From Paratractidigestivibacter faecalis (GTDB lineage Bacteria; Actinomycetota; Coriobacteriia; Coriobacteriales; Atopobiaceae): 64,000 nucleotides of DNA. The notes beneath the pieces were generated by a model. It made no database searches, had not been told where the DNA came from, and worked only from the letters and a program-made list of their open reading frames with translations. The translations under genes and the position numbers were made by a program. Of the stretch, positions 48,546-57,131 are shown in pieces (the stretch's first letter is position 1; each line of letters starts with the position of its first letter). The DNA lies in the NCBI RefSeq assembly GCF_003416765.1, contig NZ_QSNG01000001.1:1824742-1888741 (forward strand), given 5' to 3'.

Positions 48546-48576
48546 GGGCCCGGCCGCTCCCAGCGTGGCCGGGCCC
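48546..48576 (-). terminator. Hairpin after the PTS operon
   Basis: Perfect 10-bp stem GGGCCCGGCC/GGCCGGGCCC with an 11-nt loop, 14 bp after the IIC-IID stop. Followed by CTTCTCGTCTG rather than a long T run. Confidence 0.6.
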
Positions 48577-48590
48577 AGGGAAGGCACTGC

Positions 48591-50192
48591 CTAGAGGGCA
48601 AAGACGCCGAGGAAGGCGCCGATGATGGAGGCGCAGATGAGGATGATCAGGCAGCGGGTGATCGTCCACTTCTTGCGCTTGATGCCCCAGAAGACAAAGA
48701 ACACTGCGGCCAGGGGAAGCAGGCCAGGGGCGATTGCGTCCAGGGTCGTCTGCAGCTGGACGGTCTTGTCGCCAAAGGTCCAGGCAAGCGGGGTGCTGAC
48801 CTTCACGATGCTGGCGGACAGGGCGCCCATCATGAACATGCCCACGATAGAGGCGCAGTCGATGATCTTGTTGATGATGCCGCCGGAGAGGATCTTCTGG
48901 ATGGACTCCTTGCCCAGCTTGTAGCCAAGGCCAAAGAGGAAGCGGGCCTCGCAGAACGTGATGACGGCAAAGGCGATGGGGAAGACCACGCCCACGGCGT
49001 TGCCGGTGGTGGCAAAAGAGGCGCCCAGGGCAAAGAGGATGGTCTGGATGGTGCCGAAGTCAAGGGTGTCGCCGATGCCAGCAAGCGGGCCCATGAGGCC
49101 GGTCTTGATGCCGGTGATCATCTCGTCAGGGATGTCGGAGCCCATGGCCTTCTGCTCCTCCATGGCGAGCACGGTGCCGTGGATGAGGCAGCCCCAGTTG
49201 GCCTGCGTGTTGAAGAAGCCCAGGTGGCGCTTGATGGCGGCCTCGAGGTCCTCGTCATTGGGGTAGAGCTTGCGGAGCACGGGGGCAAAAGAGGAGGCAA
49301 CGGCCAGGGCCTGCATACGCTCGAAGGAGTTGGAAAGCTCGGCCGTCCAGATCCAGCGCAGGAACACGCCGTTGACGTCCTTCTCGGACAGCAGGCGCTC
49401 CTGCTCCTTCTTCTCGCCGTCCAGGTCCTTGGCAAAGTTCAGGCCGTCGAAGGCCTTCTCGTCGCCCATGAACATGATGAGAAGGGCCATGCAGATGCCA
49501 AAGATGGCGGCAGCCATGGTCGGGATCTGCAGGTACTTGACCAGGAAGAAGCCGATGATGAAGAGCGGCAGGTACTTCATCTTGCCGATCATGAAGATCG
49601 TGGTGGCAAAGCCCAGGGCGGGCAGCATGCCGCCCATGACGTTGAAGCCGGTGAGCAGCCACGCGGGCATGACGTTCAGCATGGCGGTCACGAAGTCGGC
49701 ACCAAAGTAGTTGATGACGAACATCAGCGGGAAGCGAATGATGAATCCCAGGATGAACGGGTAGGTGGTGGCGCAGCGCCAGACCTTCTTGACGTCGGCC
49801 TCATCGGCGGCCTTGTCGGCCCAGTGGACAAACACGGCGTTGACGGTACGGCGCAGGTTGTTCACGAAGACGCCGAGGACGCCCAGCGGCACGGCGATGG
49901 AGACGGCCACCTCAGGGGTCACGCCGGTCTGGATGGCGATGGGCACGGCAATAAGCGCGGCAAAGACTCGGTCGGACGGGATGTTGCCGCCGGCGGCGAC
50001 CATGCCCAGGTAGACCATCTCGATGCTGCCGCCGGTGATGAGGCCGGTCTCGAGGTTGCCGGTGAGCGCGCCCAGGACGGTGCCCACCACGATGGGGGAC
50101 TTGAGCGTCTGGATCCACGAGTATCCCGCGAGGGACGCGGCAAACCAGAACCACAGTCCGCCGACAAGGGCGAAGAACAGGTTGAGTTGCAT
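48591..50192 (-). CDS. Mannose-family PTS, fused IIC-IID permease
   Basis: 533 residues. The N-terminal half (about 1-245) is a IIC domain with multiple TM helices (FFALVGGLWFWFAASLAGYS, LTGNLETGLITGGSIEMVYLG). A charged linker (about 246-285) joins it to a IID domain with WGCLIHGTVLAMEEQKA (about 340-356), GLMGPLAGIGDTLDFGTIQTI and a hydrophobic C-terminus. IIC and IID are usually separate proteins in this family. It transports and helps phosphorylate a hexose or amino sugar; specificity is not readable. Last gene of the IIA-IIB-IIC/IID operon. Confidence 0.93.
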   Translation of the reverse strand: MQLNLFFALVGGLWFWFAASLAGYSWIQTLKSPIVVGTVLGALTGNLETGLITGGSIEMVYLGMVAAGGNIPSDRVFAALIAVPIAIQTGVTPEVAVSIAVPLGVLGVFVNNLRRTVNAVFVHWADKAADEADVKKVWRCATTYPFILGFIIRFPLMFVINYFGADFVTAMLNVMPAWLLTGFNVMGGMLPALGFATTIFMIGKMKYLPLFIIGFFLVKYLQIPTMAAAIFGICMALLIMFMGDEKAFDGLNFAKDLDGEKKEQERLLSEKDVNGVFLRWIWTAELSNSFERMQALAVASSFAPVLRKLYPNDEDLEAAIKRHLGFFNTQANWGCLIHGTVLAMEEQKAMGSDIPDEMITGIKTGLMGPLAGIGDTLDFGTIQTILFALGASFATTGNAVGVVFPIAFAVITFCEARFLFGLGYKLGKESIQKILSGGIINKIIDCASIVGMFMMGALSASIVKVSTPLAWTFGDKTVQLQTTLDAIAPGLLPLAAVFFVFWGIKRKKWTITRCLIILICASIIGAFLGVFAL

Positions 50193-50201
50193 GGTTGCTC
50201 C

Positions 50202-50693
50202 TTAGGAGTTGTACTTCTTGAGGGCGTCGGCGAGGGTCATTCCGGCCTCCTCGGGGACGACCTGCAGGGTGATCTGGCATCCGGCGTCGGCCATGTGCGT
50301 GAGGTCTGCGACGTCGGCGTCGTTGAGCGCGACGGCCTGGAAGACAATCTTTCGGCCAGCCTCGGCGGGCACGCCGCCCAGCTGCAGGTTCTTGAGCTCA
50401 AGACCGGCATCCATGGCCTTGCGGGCCATCTGGATGCTCTTGAAGAGCAGAAAGACGTTGCCGGAGCCCAGGTCGTCTGCCTGGTAGGCGCGGGCGGTGT
50501 CCTCGGCGGACTTGATGTCAACGTCGACGCCGCTCGGAGCGGCCATCTTGTAGATGTCCACCATGAAGCTGTCCTGGGCCAGGACGTCGTCAACGATCAA
50601 GATCATCTGCGCCGCGGCGATCTTGGACCACTTGGTGATGACCTGGCCGTGGATGAGACGGTGGTCAACGCGCGCAAACGTGATGTTGGGCAT
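50202..50693 (-). CDS. Mannose-family PTS IIB component
   Basis: 163 residues. Phosphorylated His15 in FARVDHRLIHGQVITKW, followed by ILIVDD and the YKMAAPSGVDVDI segment. Receives phosphate from IIA and passes it to the sugar. ATG 50693; stop lies 9 bp before the permease start. Confidence 0.95.
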   Translation of the reverse strand: MPNITFARVDHRLIHGQVITKWSKIAAAQMILIVDDVLAQDSFMVDIYKMAAPSGVDVDIKSAEDTARAYQADDLGSGNVFLLFKSIQMARKAMDAGLELKNLQLGGVPAEAGRKIVFQAVALNDADVADLTHMADAGCQITLQVVPEEAGMTLADALKKYNS

Positions 50694-50716
50694 AAAACCT
50701 TCTTGTCTTGCGCCGG

Positions 50717-51118
50717 CTACTTGCCGAGCAGCTGGTTGATGTTCTTGACGCCCTGGACAGCCGCCTCCTGGCAGGAGGCCTGAAGCTCCTCGGCCGAGCT
50801 GGCGGTGTCTCGCGACGAGAGCGCCTCGATGAACATGGGAAGGTTCACCCCAGACAGCACCCGGTAGCTCCTCTCGCGCAAGTTCATGCTCGCGACGTTG
50901 CACGGGCTGCCGCCAAGAAGGTCGGTCAGCACGAGGACGCCGTCCCCGGTGTCCACGCGGTCAAGCGCGGCGAGAAACGCAGCGTTGAGGTCGTTGACGT
51001 TGTCCTCGCGGCGCAGGGAGAGCGTCTCCACCTGCGTCACGGGTCCCGTGATGAGCTCGGCCGCGTCCACGATCCCCTCGCTGAGCGCGCCGTGCGTCAT
51101 GACGATGATTCCGACCAT
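50717..51118 (-). CDS. Mannose-family PTS IIA component
   Basis: 133 residues. Phosphoacceptor His9 in GIIVMTHGALSEGI and the family's VLVLTDLLGGSPCNVA (about 66-81). ATG 51118 is chosen because GGGGAGGG lies upstream; the frame is open 14 codons further. First gene of the PTS operon, IIA-IIB-IIC/IID. Confidence 0.95.
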   Translation of the reverse strand: MVGIIVMTHGALSEGIVDAAELITGPVTQVETLSLRREDNVNDLNAAFLAALDRVDTGDGVLVLTDLLGGSPCNVASMNLRERSYRVLSGVNLPMFIEALSSRDTASSAEELQASCQEAAVQGVKNINQLLGK

Positions 51119-51198
51119 GAATCCCTCCCCTGGGTCAGGTCCTTGTGACTCTTGTGTCAAACGGATGGTGAGCTGCTGTGCACCGCATCTCGAGCCGC

Positions 51199-51227
51199 AT
51201 TTTTCTGACGCGCCGCTCGACTGTCAA
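51199..51227 (-). promoter_or_regulatory. Candidate sigma-70 promoter of the PTS operon
   Basis: On the minus strand TTGACA (51227-51222), 17-bp spacer, AAAAAT (51204-51199), about 80 bp before the IIA start. Prediction by eye. Confidence 0.45.
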
Positions 51228-51385
51228 CGAGGACCGGCCAGCGGTCGATTTTGCCGATTTTCTGGCTTGTAACCGTTGAGGACGAGCGGCTGGTATATGC
51301 TTAAGTGTTCCTAATTTGCTCTAAATGGACGGTTTTCTCGCTTTAGCACAATTTGCCTACTCGGTTACGCCCTATTGTTTTCTTC

Positions 51386-51415
51386 GGTTTTGCGCAATAT
51401 ACTGGTTTTGTGCAA
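51386..51415 (+). promoter_or_regulatory. Direct repeats upstream of DUF4143 ATPase 1
   Basis: GGTTTTGCGCAA at 51386-51397 and GGTTTTGTGCAA at 51404-51415, 18 bp apart, lie just before the gene. A further AATTTGC pair lies at about 51313 and 51350. Besides these and the divergent PTS promoter, the gap 51119-51442 shows nothing. Confidence 0.45.
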
Positions 51416-51442
51416 AGTCGAGGATGGAAGGGAGAACCGCAC

Positions 51443-52726
51443 TTGAAGGTCAAGAACGCACCTCTCAAACCCGAGGATTATTTCCCAAGACTATCTGACC
51501 GGATGTTACCGAGTCTCCTCAATTCCTACAAAATTCTTGAGTTCGAGGGCGTGCGCGGCTGCGGCAAAACCTACACGTGCCTGTCCGTCGCGCAGACCAT
51601 CACTCATGCAGACGAGAAGACCATCGTGCTGCCGCTCATTCAGTCAGACCCCCGCCTGGCCATATCGGGAGCCCGGCCACACGTCATCGACGAGTGGCAG
51701 ACCGTGCCGGAGCTCCAGGAGCTTGCCTACCGCGAGGCCGAGGCCACGGGAAGCCTGCTTCTCACCACCTCGCTGCGCCCCGGGTCTCCAGAGCCTTACG
51801 TGAGGTCCCACGCAAGCGCCGCCGCCCACATCCGCATGCGGACGCTCTCCCTCTTTGAGCTCGGCCTCTCAAACGCAAGCGTCTCGCTTGCCGGACTTCT
51901 GGATGGGCGCTTTGACCCCATGGCCAAGAACGTGTCCATAGGGACCATCGCCTCATATATATGTAAGGGAGGCTGGCCGTTTGCCAGAGAGACCGACCCC
52001 GCACGGGCCTTGGAGCTGGCTGGCCGTCACGTCAGGGACATCGTGGCCACAGACGTGACCGCAATGGGCAAGAAGCCCTCCACGGCACAGGATGTCCTTG
52101 CCTCGACGGCCGGGTGCGAGGGCGACTTCACCTACGCCCGCATCGCACAGGCCATGGAAGCCCACGGCGCCAAGCCGCCCTCAAGGAACACCCTCACTGC
52201 CTACCTGGGAGTTCTGGAGCGGCTCTACCTTGTAGAGCGCCTTAATGGCTGGGCGGCTCCAGTCCGCGCCACCTCGCGCGTCAAGGTCAAGCCCCGCTAC
52301 CTGCCCTGCGACCCAAGCGTCGGCGTCTTTGCCTGCGGGCTGAACGAGAGAGGCCTGCTCAGGGACGCCTCGGTCTTCTCGCGAGCGCTGAAGTCGATGG
52401 CACTCAGAGACCTTCTGGTCTATGCCGGCGCGCTGGAGCCCGGAGTTGAGCCACAGGTGCGCTACTACGCGGACTCCGACGGGCTTGAGGTTGACTTTGT
52501 TCTTCTCCTGGCGGACGGCCGCTGGGCGGCAATTAACGTCGAGATTGGAGAGGCGCAGGTCAAGGACTCAATCAAGCGGCTCCAGCGTCTCTGCAAGAAA
52601 GTGCGCAATGGCGGCACCTTGGGTGAGCCGGCCTTCTGCGCCGTCATTCTTGCCAGCACTGACCGGCCTCGCAGGGACGCGGCCACGGGCACGTTCGTCT
52701 TTTCTCTCACAACCTTTGGCGCATAG
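51443..52726 (+). CDS. AAA ATPase with DUF4143 domain, copy 1
   Basis: 427 residues from TTG 51443 (GGAAGGGAG 9 nt upstream; length then matches copy 2). Walker A is EFEGVRGCGKTYT (about 28-40), Walker B-like HVIDEWQTVPEL (about 74-85) and sensor LLTTSLRPGS. The winged-helix/DUF4143 part has SRNTLTAYLGVLERLYLVERL (about 245-265) and a nuclease-like DGLEVDFVLLLADGRWAAINVEIG (about 350-373). Family function unresolved. Followed after 8 bp by a GNAT gene. Confidence 0.9.
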   Translation: MKVKNAPLKPEDYFPRLSDRMLPSLLNSYKILEFEGVRGCGKTYTCLSVAQTITHADEKTIVLPLIQSDPRLAISGARPHVIDEWQTVPELQELAYREAEATGSLLLTTSLRPGSPEPYVRSHASAAAHIRMRTLSLFELGLSNASVSLAGLLDGRFDPMAKNVSIGTIASYICKGGWPFARETDPARALELAGRHVRDIVATDVTAMGKKPSTAQDVLASTAGCEGDFTYARIAQAMEAHGAKPPSRNTLTAYLGVLERLYLVERLNGWAAPVRATSRVKVKPRYLPCDPSVGVFACGLNERGLLRDASVFSRALKSMALRDLLVYAGALEPGVEPQVRYYADSDGLEVDFVLLLADGRWAAINVEIGEAQVKDSIKRLQRLCKKVRNGGTLGEPAFCAVILASTDRPRRDAATGTFVFSLTTFGA

Positions 52727-52734
52727 GAGAACCC

Positions 52735-53376
52735 ATGGCTTTGCAGCATCAAGGCGGCAGCCCTACCTATAGGCCGTTTGAGAAGGAGGACCTTGAGGTC
52801 GCGGCGGAGCTGTTCTACCAGCAGTGGGGCACGGAGGCCGGAGAGCGGCTGGGCAGGCTGGATGCACAGGTCAACCTGTGCAACTATCTCATGGACGCAG
52901 ACTGGGGCCTTGTCGCCGAGGGTGCGGGCGGCGAGCTTCTGGGCGTTCTTCTCGCAGAGACCGGCTCCCAGCCGGCCGCCACACTCGGCGCATGGCGCAC
53001 CAGGCGAGAAGAGCTTCTTGCCCAGGTTGCACCAGGCGCCACCTTTGGCCGCGAGGTCTGCCGGGTTGAGGCCGAGGAGCTAGCGCTCTCGCAGCGGTTC
53101 CGCGCCGCGGCGGACGCGAGTGGACGCCCGGAGGCAGCGGCGGAGTTCAAGCTCCTGATTGTGAGCCCGGCTGCCCGCGGGCTGGGCGTCGGCGGCGGCC
53201 TCGTGAGCCGTGGCGAGGACCATCTTGCGCAGACGGGAGCCACTGGTTATTACCTCATCACGGACGACACCTGTGACGTGGGGTTTTACGACCACTTAGG
53301 CCTTTCTCGCCTGGTGGCGGAAGCCTCGGCGGCGGAGCCCGGAATCAATCTTTATGTCTATGGCAAGGAGCTCTAG
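52735..53376 (+). CDS. GNAT-family acetyltransferase
   Basis: 213 residues. A GNAT core can be seen: YRPFEKEDLEVAAELFYQQW start, WGLVAEGAGGELLGVLLAE, and the acetyl-CoA loop LLIVSPAARGLGVGGGLVSRGEDH (about 140-163), ending YYLITDDTCDVGFYDHLGL. A long insertion (about 80-125) separates the strands. Substrate unknown. ATG 52735 follows ATAGGAGAACCC. Its stop abuts the gluQ ATG, so coupling with gluQ is likely. Confidence 0.85.
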   Translation: MALQHQGGSPTYRPFEKEDLEVAAELFYQQWGTEAGERLGRLDAQVNLCNYLMDADWGLVAEGAGGELLGVLLAETGSQPAATLGAWRTRREELLAQVAPGATFGREVCRVEAEELALSQRFRAAADASGRPEAAAEFKLLIVSPAARGLGVGGGLVSRGEDHLAQTGATGYYLITDDTCDVGFYDHLGLSRLVAEASAAEPGINLYVYGKEL

Positions 53377-54366
53377 ATGCCTGAAGTCACAAGCGCCGGC
53401 CCCGTGCGCGGGCGCTTTGCCCCCACGCCGTCCGGACGCATGCACCTGGGCAACGTCTTCTCGGCCCTGATGGCGTGGCTGTCCGTGCGCAGCGTGGGCG
53501 GAACGCTGGTCCTGCGCATCGAGGACCTCGACCCGCGCGCCCAGCGCCGCGAGGTGGCCGAGCTCCTCATGCGCGACCTCGAGTGGCTGGGCCTCACCTG
53601 GGACGAGGGTCCGTACTTTCAGAGCGAGCGCACGGCCATCTACCGGGCTGCCGTTGACAAGCTGACCGCCCAGGGGCTCACGTACCCGTGCTTTTGCACC
53701 CGCGCGGAGCTCCATGCGGCAAGCGCGCCGCACGCGTCCGACGGCACCTACCTCTACCAGGGAACTTGTCGCAATCTGAGCGCCGAGGAGATTTCGAGAA
53801 GAGCAGCCCTCCGGCCGCCGGCGACGCGCCTCAAGGTGCCGCCGGCAAACGACCCGGCAGGCACCGTCACCTGGACTGACCTGGCCTTTGGCCCTCAAAC
53901 CGAGGTGCTGGCCCAGGAATGCGGGGACTTTCTCGTGCGGCGCAGCGACGGCGTCTTTGCCTACCAGTTGGCCGTCGTGGTCGACGACTGCCTGATGGGC
54001 GTCAACCAGGTTGTTCGCGGATCAGACCTGCTGGGATCCTCCGCGAGACAGACCTACCTGGCACGCCTGCTGGGCTACGAGCCGCCGACGTTTGGCCACG
54101 TCCCCCTGCTGGTGGCACCTGACGGGCGGCGCCTCTCCAAGAGGGACCGCGACCTTGATTTGGGTGGCCTGCGCGAGGCGGGCCTGAGCCCCAGCGGAAT
54201 CATCGGCGCGCTTGCCTCGATGGCCGGCCTCGTGCCCGCAGGCACCGTGGCCACGCCCGAGGAGCTCATCCCCGCGTTCAGCTGGCAGAAGCTGGCCGAC
54301 CGGATTGCCTCCAAGGGAGAAGACATCGTGGTCACGGACGGTTTTCTGGCAGAGGGTTCAAGCTAA
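53377..54366 (+). CDS. gluQ: Glutamyl-Q tRNA(Asp) synthetase
   Basis: 329 residues, a glutamyl-tRNA synthetase catalytic domain without the anticodon-binding domain. HIGH motif as FAPTPSGRMHLGNVFSAL (about 14-31), zinc ligands CFCTRAEL and YLYQGTC (about 104-131), KMSKS motif as RRLSKRDRDLDLGGL (about 250-264). It attaches glutamate to the queuosine of tRNA-Asp. Short length excludes a normal GltX. The tRNA substrate gene is in the window at 7.9 kb. Confidence 0.93.
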   Translation: MPEVTSAGPVRGRFAPTPSGRMHLGNVFSALMAWLSVRSVGGTLVLRIEDLDPRAQRREVAELLMRDLEWLGLTWDEGPYFQSERTAIYRAAVDKLTAQGLTYPCFCTRAELHAASAPHASDGTYLYQGTCRNLSAEEISRRAALRPPATRLKVPPANDPAGTVTWTDLAFGPQTEVLAQECGDFLVRRSDGVFAYQLAVVVDDCLMGVNQVVRGSDLLGSSARQTYLARLLGYEPPTFGHVPLLVAPDGRRLSKRDRDLDLGGLREAGLSPSGIIGALASMAGLVPAGTVATPEELIPAFSWQKLADRIASKGEDIVVTDGFLAEGSS

Positions 54367-54416
54367 CCCTTGTGGCCGCGGGCATTTGTGAGGTATGATT
54401 CCAAAGCACCAAATTT

Positions 54417-54507
54417 GGAGAGCTGACCGAGAGGCCGAAGGTGCTCGCCTGCTAAGCGAGTATTCCCCCTAAGGGAATCTGGGGTTCGAATCCCCAGCTC
54501 TCCGCCA
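54417..54507 (+). tRNA. tRNA-Ser (anticodon GCT)
   Basis: 91 nt with encoded CCA. Acceptor GGAGAGC/GCTCTCC, anticodon loop with GCT in CTCGCCTGCTAAGCGAG, a long variable arm (TATTCCCCCTAAGGGAAT) and T arm TGGGGTTCGAATCCCCA. The long variable arm is the class II feature of tRNA-Ser. Confidence 0.97.
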
Positions 54508-54517
54508 GATTGTTCAA

Positions 54518-54549
54518 CCCGCCCTGCCAGCCAGGGCGGGTTTTCTTTT
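54518..54549 (+). terminator. Terminator of tRNA-Ser
   Basis: Stem CCCGCCCTG/CAGGGCGGG followed by TTTTCTTTTG. Confidence 0.88.
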
Positions 54550-54658
54550 GTTGATGAGCCGCCTATCTGCAGCGCTACCATTCGCTATCACACTTCCTTC
54601 ATATTTAGAAATCCTCATTGACAGATGGAGGAAGTAACGGCATTATAAATAACCGCAC

Positions 54659-54735
54659 GCGGCGTTACCTCAGCTGGATAGAGGACCTGACTACGAATCA
54701 GGGCGTCATAGGTTCGAATCCTATACGCCGCACCA
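54659..54735 (+). tRNA. tRNA-Arg (anticodon ACG)
   Basis: 77 nt with encoded CCA. Acceptor GCGGCGT/ACGCCGC, anticodon stem CCTGA/TCAGG with loop CTACGAA, T arm ATAGG/CCTAT around TTCGAAT. The ACG anticodon implies wobble deamination to inosine. Confidence 0.97.
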
Positions 54736-54744
54736 CGCAAACTA

Positions 54745-54772
54745 AGAGGCTCCTTCGGGAGCCTCTTTTTTT
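54745..54772 (+). terminator. Terminator of tRNA-Arg
   Basis: Stem AGAGGCTCC/GGAGCCTCT with a TTCG tetraloop and a seven-T run. Confidence 0.92.
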
Positions 54773-54818
54773 GTTGCCTTTCGGCAGGCGATAAGCACGC
54801 GCCCCCTCGCAAACGCCC

Positions 54819-55172
54819 CTACCCTACCGGCCGGTAATGAATGCCCGAGGTATCTCCCACCCCCATGTACGCGTAGGGCACGCCCTGCGCATCGCAACGG
54901 TCCATGAGGTCAACCAGGGCATTCTCCTCTCCACTGGCAAACTCCGTCAGGGCGGCCGCGGCATCGCCGCCAGGACGCCCCAGCGTCGCGGCCAGCCCCT
55001 CAAGCGCCGCCACGTCAAAGATCATCCTCGCCGTGTGCGAAGACTCCCCGTACGCAATGAAACAGCTCTTACCGGCAACGATCTCCTCAAGCGCCAACGC
55101 TCCAGACTCCTGAGAGCCAACCCGCATCACACGCACGTCCCCCGCCGACTCAAACCGAGCAACCTCCCGCAT
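54819..55172 (-). CDS. Small hypothetical protein
   Basis: 117 residues, not recognised. Soluble. Contains SGALALEEIVAGKSCFIAYG, TARMIFDVAALEGLAATLG, and the ending LMDRCDAQGVPYAYMGVGD followed by TSGIHYRP. Conserved-looking C-terminus (YAYMGVGD) suggests a real protein. ATG 55172 has GGAAGGGGCAC upstream. Convergent with the tRNA-Arg terminator and divergent from DUF4143 ATPase 2. Confidence 0.7.
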   Translation of the reverse strand: MREVARFESAGDVRVMRVGSQESGALALEEIVAGKSCFIAYGESSHTARMIFDVAALEGLAATLGRPGGDAAAALTEFASGEENALVDLMDRCDAQGVPYAYMGVGDTSGIHYRPVG

Positions 55173-55283
55173 AGTGCCCCTTCCGTCTTCCCATTTTGGG
55201 ATATTCTATCACAAGAATAGAACGCTTGTTCTTGTCTACTGGCCAGGTTCTTCAGGGCGCAGGTTCGGCTGCTCCAACTCTGC

Positions 55284-55375
55284 TGGCGTAGAATCATCAG
55301 TCAAAGTGGCGTAAAACGCTCAGTCAGGTTGGCGTAAAATCATCAGTCAAATTGGCGTAAAACGCTTAGTGACGC
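55284..55375 (+). repeat. Four 23-bp tandem repeats before DUF4143 ATPase 2
   Basis: TGGCGTARAA begins units at 55284, 55307, 55330 and 55353, exactly 23 bp apart. Units alternate between TCATCAGTCAA and CGCTYAGT endings. They end 18 bp before the ATPase start, so they lie in its promoter or 5' leader. The AT-rich upstream sequence (55197-55235) may hold the promoters of both divergent genes. Confidence 0.9.
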
Positions 55376-55393
55376 AGGTAGAGAGGCATTTTT

Positions 55394-56683
55394 ATGACTG
55401 TCGGCACATTGGCTCCCAAAGGCTACAGGCCTCGACTCATAGAGCCGAAGCTGGACTCTCTGATGCAGGCGTTTGGCTGCGTTGAAATCAACGGTCCAAA
55501 GTGGTGCGGCAAGACTTGGACGGCCATGACCCGAGCCGCCAGCATGACTAGACTTGATTCCCCCTCTGACCGCGACGCCGCTCGTCTCGATCCGTCCCTC
55601 GCCCTCATTGGTCAGAAGCCCCATCTTGTTGATGAGTGGCAGGAGGTCCCCGAAGTCTGGGATGCCGCCCGCCGCGCCGTTGATGCATCAGGAAACGAGC
55701 GCGGAATGCTGCTGCTCACGGGCTCAACGGCATTGAACCCCAGTGATCGTCCAAAAGTCCACCATTCGGGCACGGGGCGCATCGCACGTCTCTCAATGCT
55801 GCCCATGACCCTCTTTGAGACCGGTGATTCATGCGGCGAGGTGTCTCTCGCCCCCCTGTTTGAAGGCAAGCCCCTCAGCCCGACCCGTCGCGAGACCGGT
55901 CTTCAAGAGGTAGCTAGCTGGTGTTGCAGAGGCGGCTGGCCCGCAAACCTTGGCATCAATGACGCCTCTGCGCAAGAGACCGCAGCTCAGTACATTCAGT
56001 CCTTAACCGACGTCAACGTCATGGAGGATGGGCGCTCTCCAGAGACTGCAATGGCGCTGATGAGTGCCCTTGCGCTCAATCTCAGCCAGGCGGCAACCAT
56101 TAAGACCTTGTCAAAAGACATGGGTGCGGAGAATGCCCTCAGCCAGAACACCATCAACGAGTACCTTGAGCTACTGAATCGTCTTAAGGTTACCGAGCAG
56201 CTAAATGGTTGGGAGCCACCGATGCGCTCCAAGGCACGCGTTCGCATCAAGCCAAAGAGGTACTTCTGCGATCCGTCTCTTGCCGCGGCCCTTCTGGGCG
56301 CCACGCCCGACCGCCTTATGCGCGACACCCAGACACTCGGAATGCTCTTCGAGAACCTGGTCATTCGCGACCTGCGCGTCTTCCTCTCAACCTATAGGGG
56401 CCTTGGCAGCACCCTGCACTACTACCGCGACGAGAAGGGCCTCGAGGTGGACGTCATTGTTGAACACGCTGGTCGTTGGGCCGGCATCGAGGTCAAGCTC
56501 AGTGACACCAAGGCCGATGACGCCGCTCGCAACCTCCTTGCTCTGAAGAGGAAAGTCACCTCAAACCCTGCGGCCCAAAACGCAGAACCTGCCTTCCTGG
56601 CGGTAATCGTAGGCAGAGGCGCGCTCGCCTACACTCGCGATGACGGCGTCATGGTCATCCCTGCCGCAACGTTGACGGCGTAG
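55394..56683 (+). CDS. AAA ATPase with DUF4143 domain, copy 2
   Basis: 429 residues, a paralogue of the gene at 51.4 kb. Walker A is INGPKWCGKTWT (about 33-44), Walker B-like HLVDEWQEVPEVWD (about 77-90), sensor LLLTGSTALNPSD. The C-terminal half has SQNTINEYLELLNRLKVTEQL and the nuclease-like YYRDEKGLEVDVIVE...WAGIEVKL. GC content is lower than in most of the window. ATG 55394 with GAGAGG about 8 nt upstream, directly after the tandem repeats. Confidence 0.92.
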   Translation: MTVGTLAPKGYRPRLIEPKLDSLMQAFGCVEINGPKWCGKTWTAMTRAASMTRLDSPSDRDAARLDPSLALIGQKPHLVDEWQEVPEVWDAARRAVDASGNERGMLLLTGSTALNPSDRPKVHHSGTGRIARLSMLPMTLFETGDSCGEVSLAPLFEGKPLSPTRRETGLQEVASWCCRGGWPANLGINDASAQETAAQYIQSLTDVNVMEDGRSPETAMALMSALALNLSQAATIKTLSKDMGAENALSQNTINEYLELLNRLKVTEQLNGWEPPMRSKARVRIKPKRYFCDPSLAAALLGATPDRLMRDTQTLGMLFENLVIRDLRVFLSTYRGLGSTLHYYRDEKGLEVDVIVEHAGRWAGIEVKLSDTKADDAARNLLALKRKVTSNPAAQNAEPAFLAVIVGRGALAYTRDDGVMVIPAATLTA

Positions 56684-56732
56684 GGCGGCCGAGTCACGCC
56701 CCACGCCGTCAACGTTACTTGCCAGCTCAAAC

Positions 56733-57131
56733 TCAATGGCACCTGTCGTAGTAGACCTTCACGTCTTCAAATTGTTGGAAATACTCAAGCCGTGCCCTCA
56801 CCGCTTGGGCAACGTTACGTCTCATTCGTTCGCCCACCGATTCTTCATTAGGAAACTCGCTGCTTCGATAGACAAAAGATATCTATTCAACAGGCAAATA
56901 CCTAACAAGAGCCGCCACGTTTGGCAAACCAGCTATAGAAAAGAGGGATCTAAAGCGAGGCGTGCAAAAAAAATTGCTTCGATTTCCGATGTGCATAAAC
57001 GACTGCAGCCAATTGACGTTCTCTGAGTCTATTTCGTTCTTCCCGAGTTTCGAAACATCTGCGCACACAACGAGCGACTCTATTGCGCACTCAGGAAGAG
57101 CGCGGATTTTGGCGAAATGCTTACCCTTCTT
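56733..57131 (-). pseudogene. Remnant gene, possibly DUF3800-like
   Basis: One minus-strand frame is open from 57131 to the stop at 56733 except for one TAG near 56880. It has no start codon context and is entered directly after a stop. Protein-like stretches: KIRALPECAIESLVVCADVS, KNEIDSENVNWLQSFMHIG, then after the TAG FPNEESVGERMRRNV and ARLEYFQQFEDVKVYYDRCH. The last stretch recalls the C-terminus of DUF3800 proteins. The DNA is AT-richer than its neighbours, fitting a decayed acquired gene. Confidence 0.45.

Noticed and set aside
51443-53376. DUF4143 ATPase plus GNAT gene as a toxin-antitoxin pair
   Set aside because: The acetyltransferase is 213 residues, lacks an RHH or other antitoxin partner and is coupled to gluQ. 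Gene order alone does not support a toxin system.
55284-55375. The 23-bp tandem repeats considered as a CRISPR array
   Set aside because: Units are adjacent with no spacers of usual length, and no cas genes are nearby.
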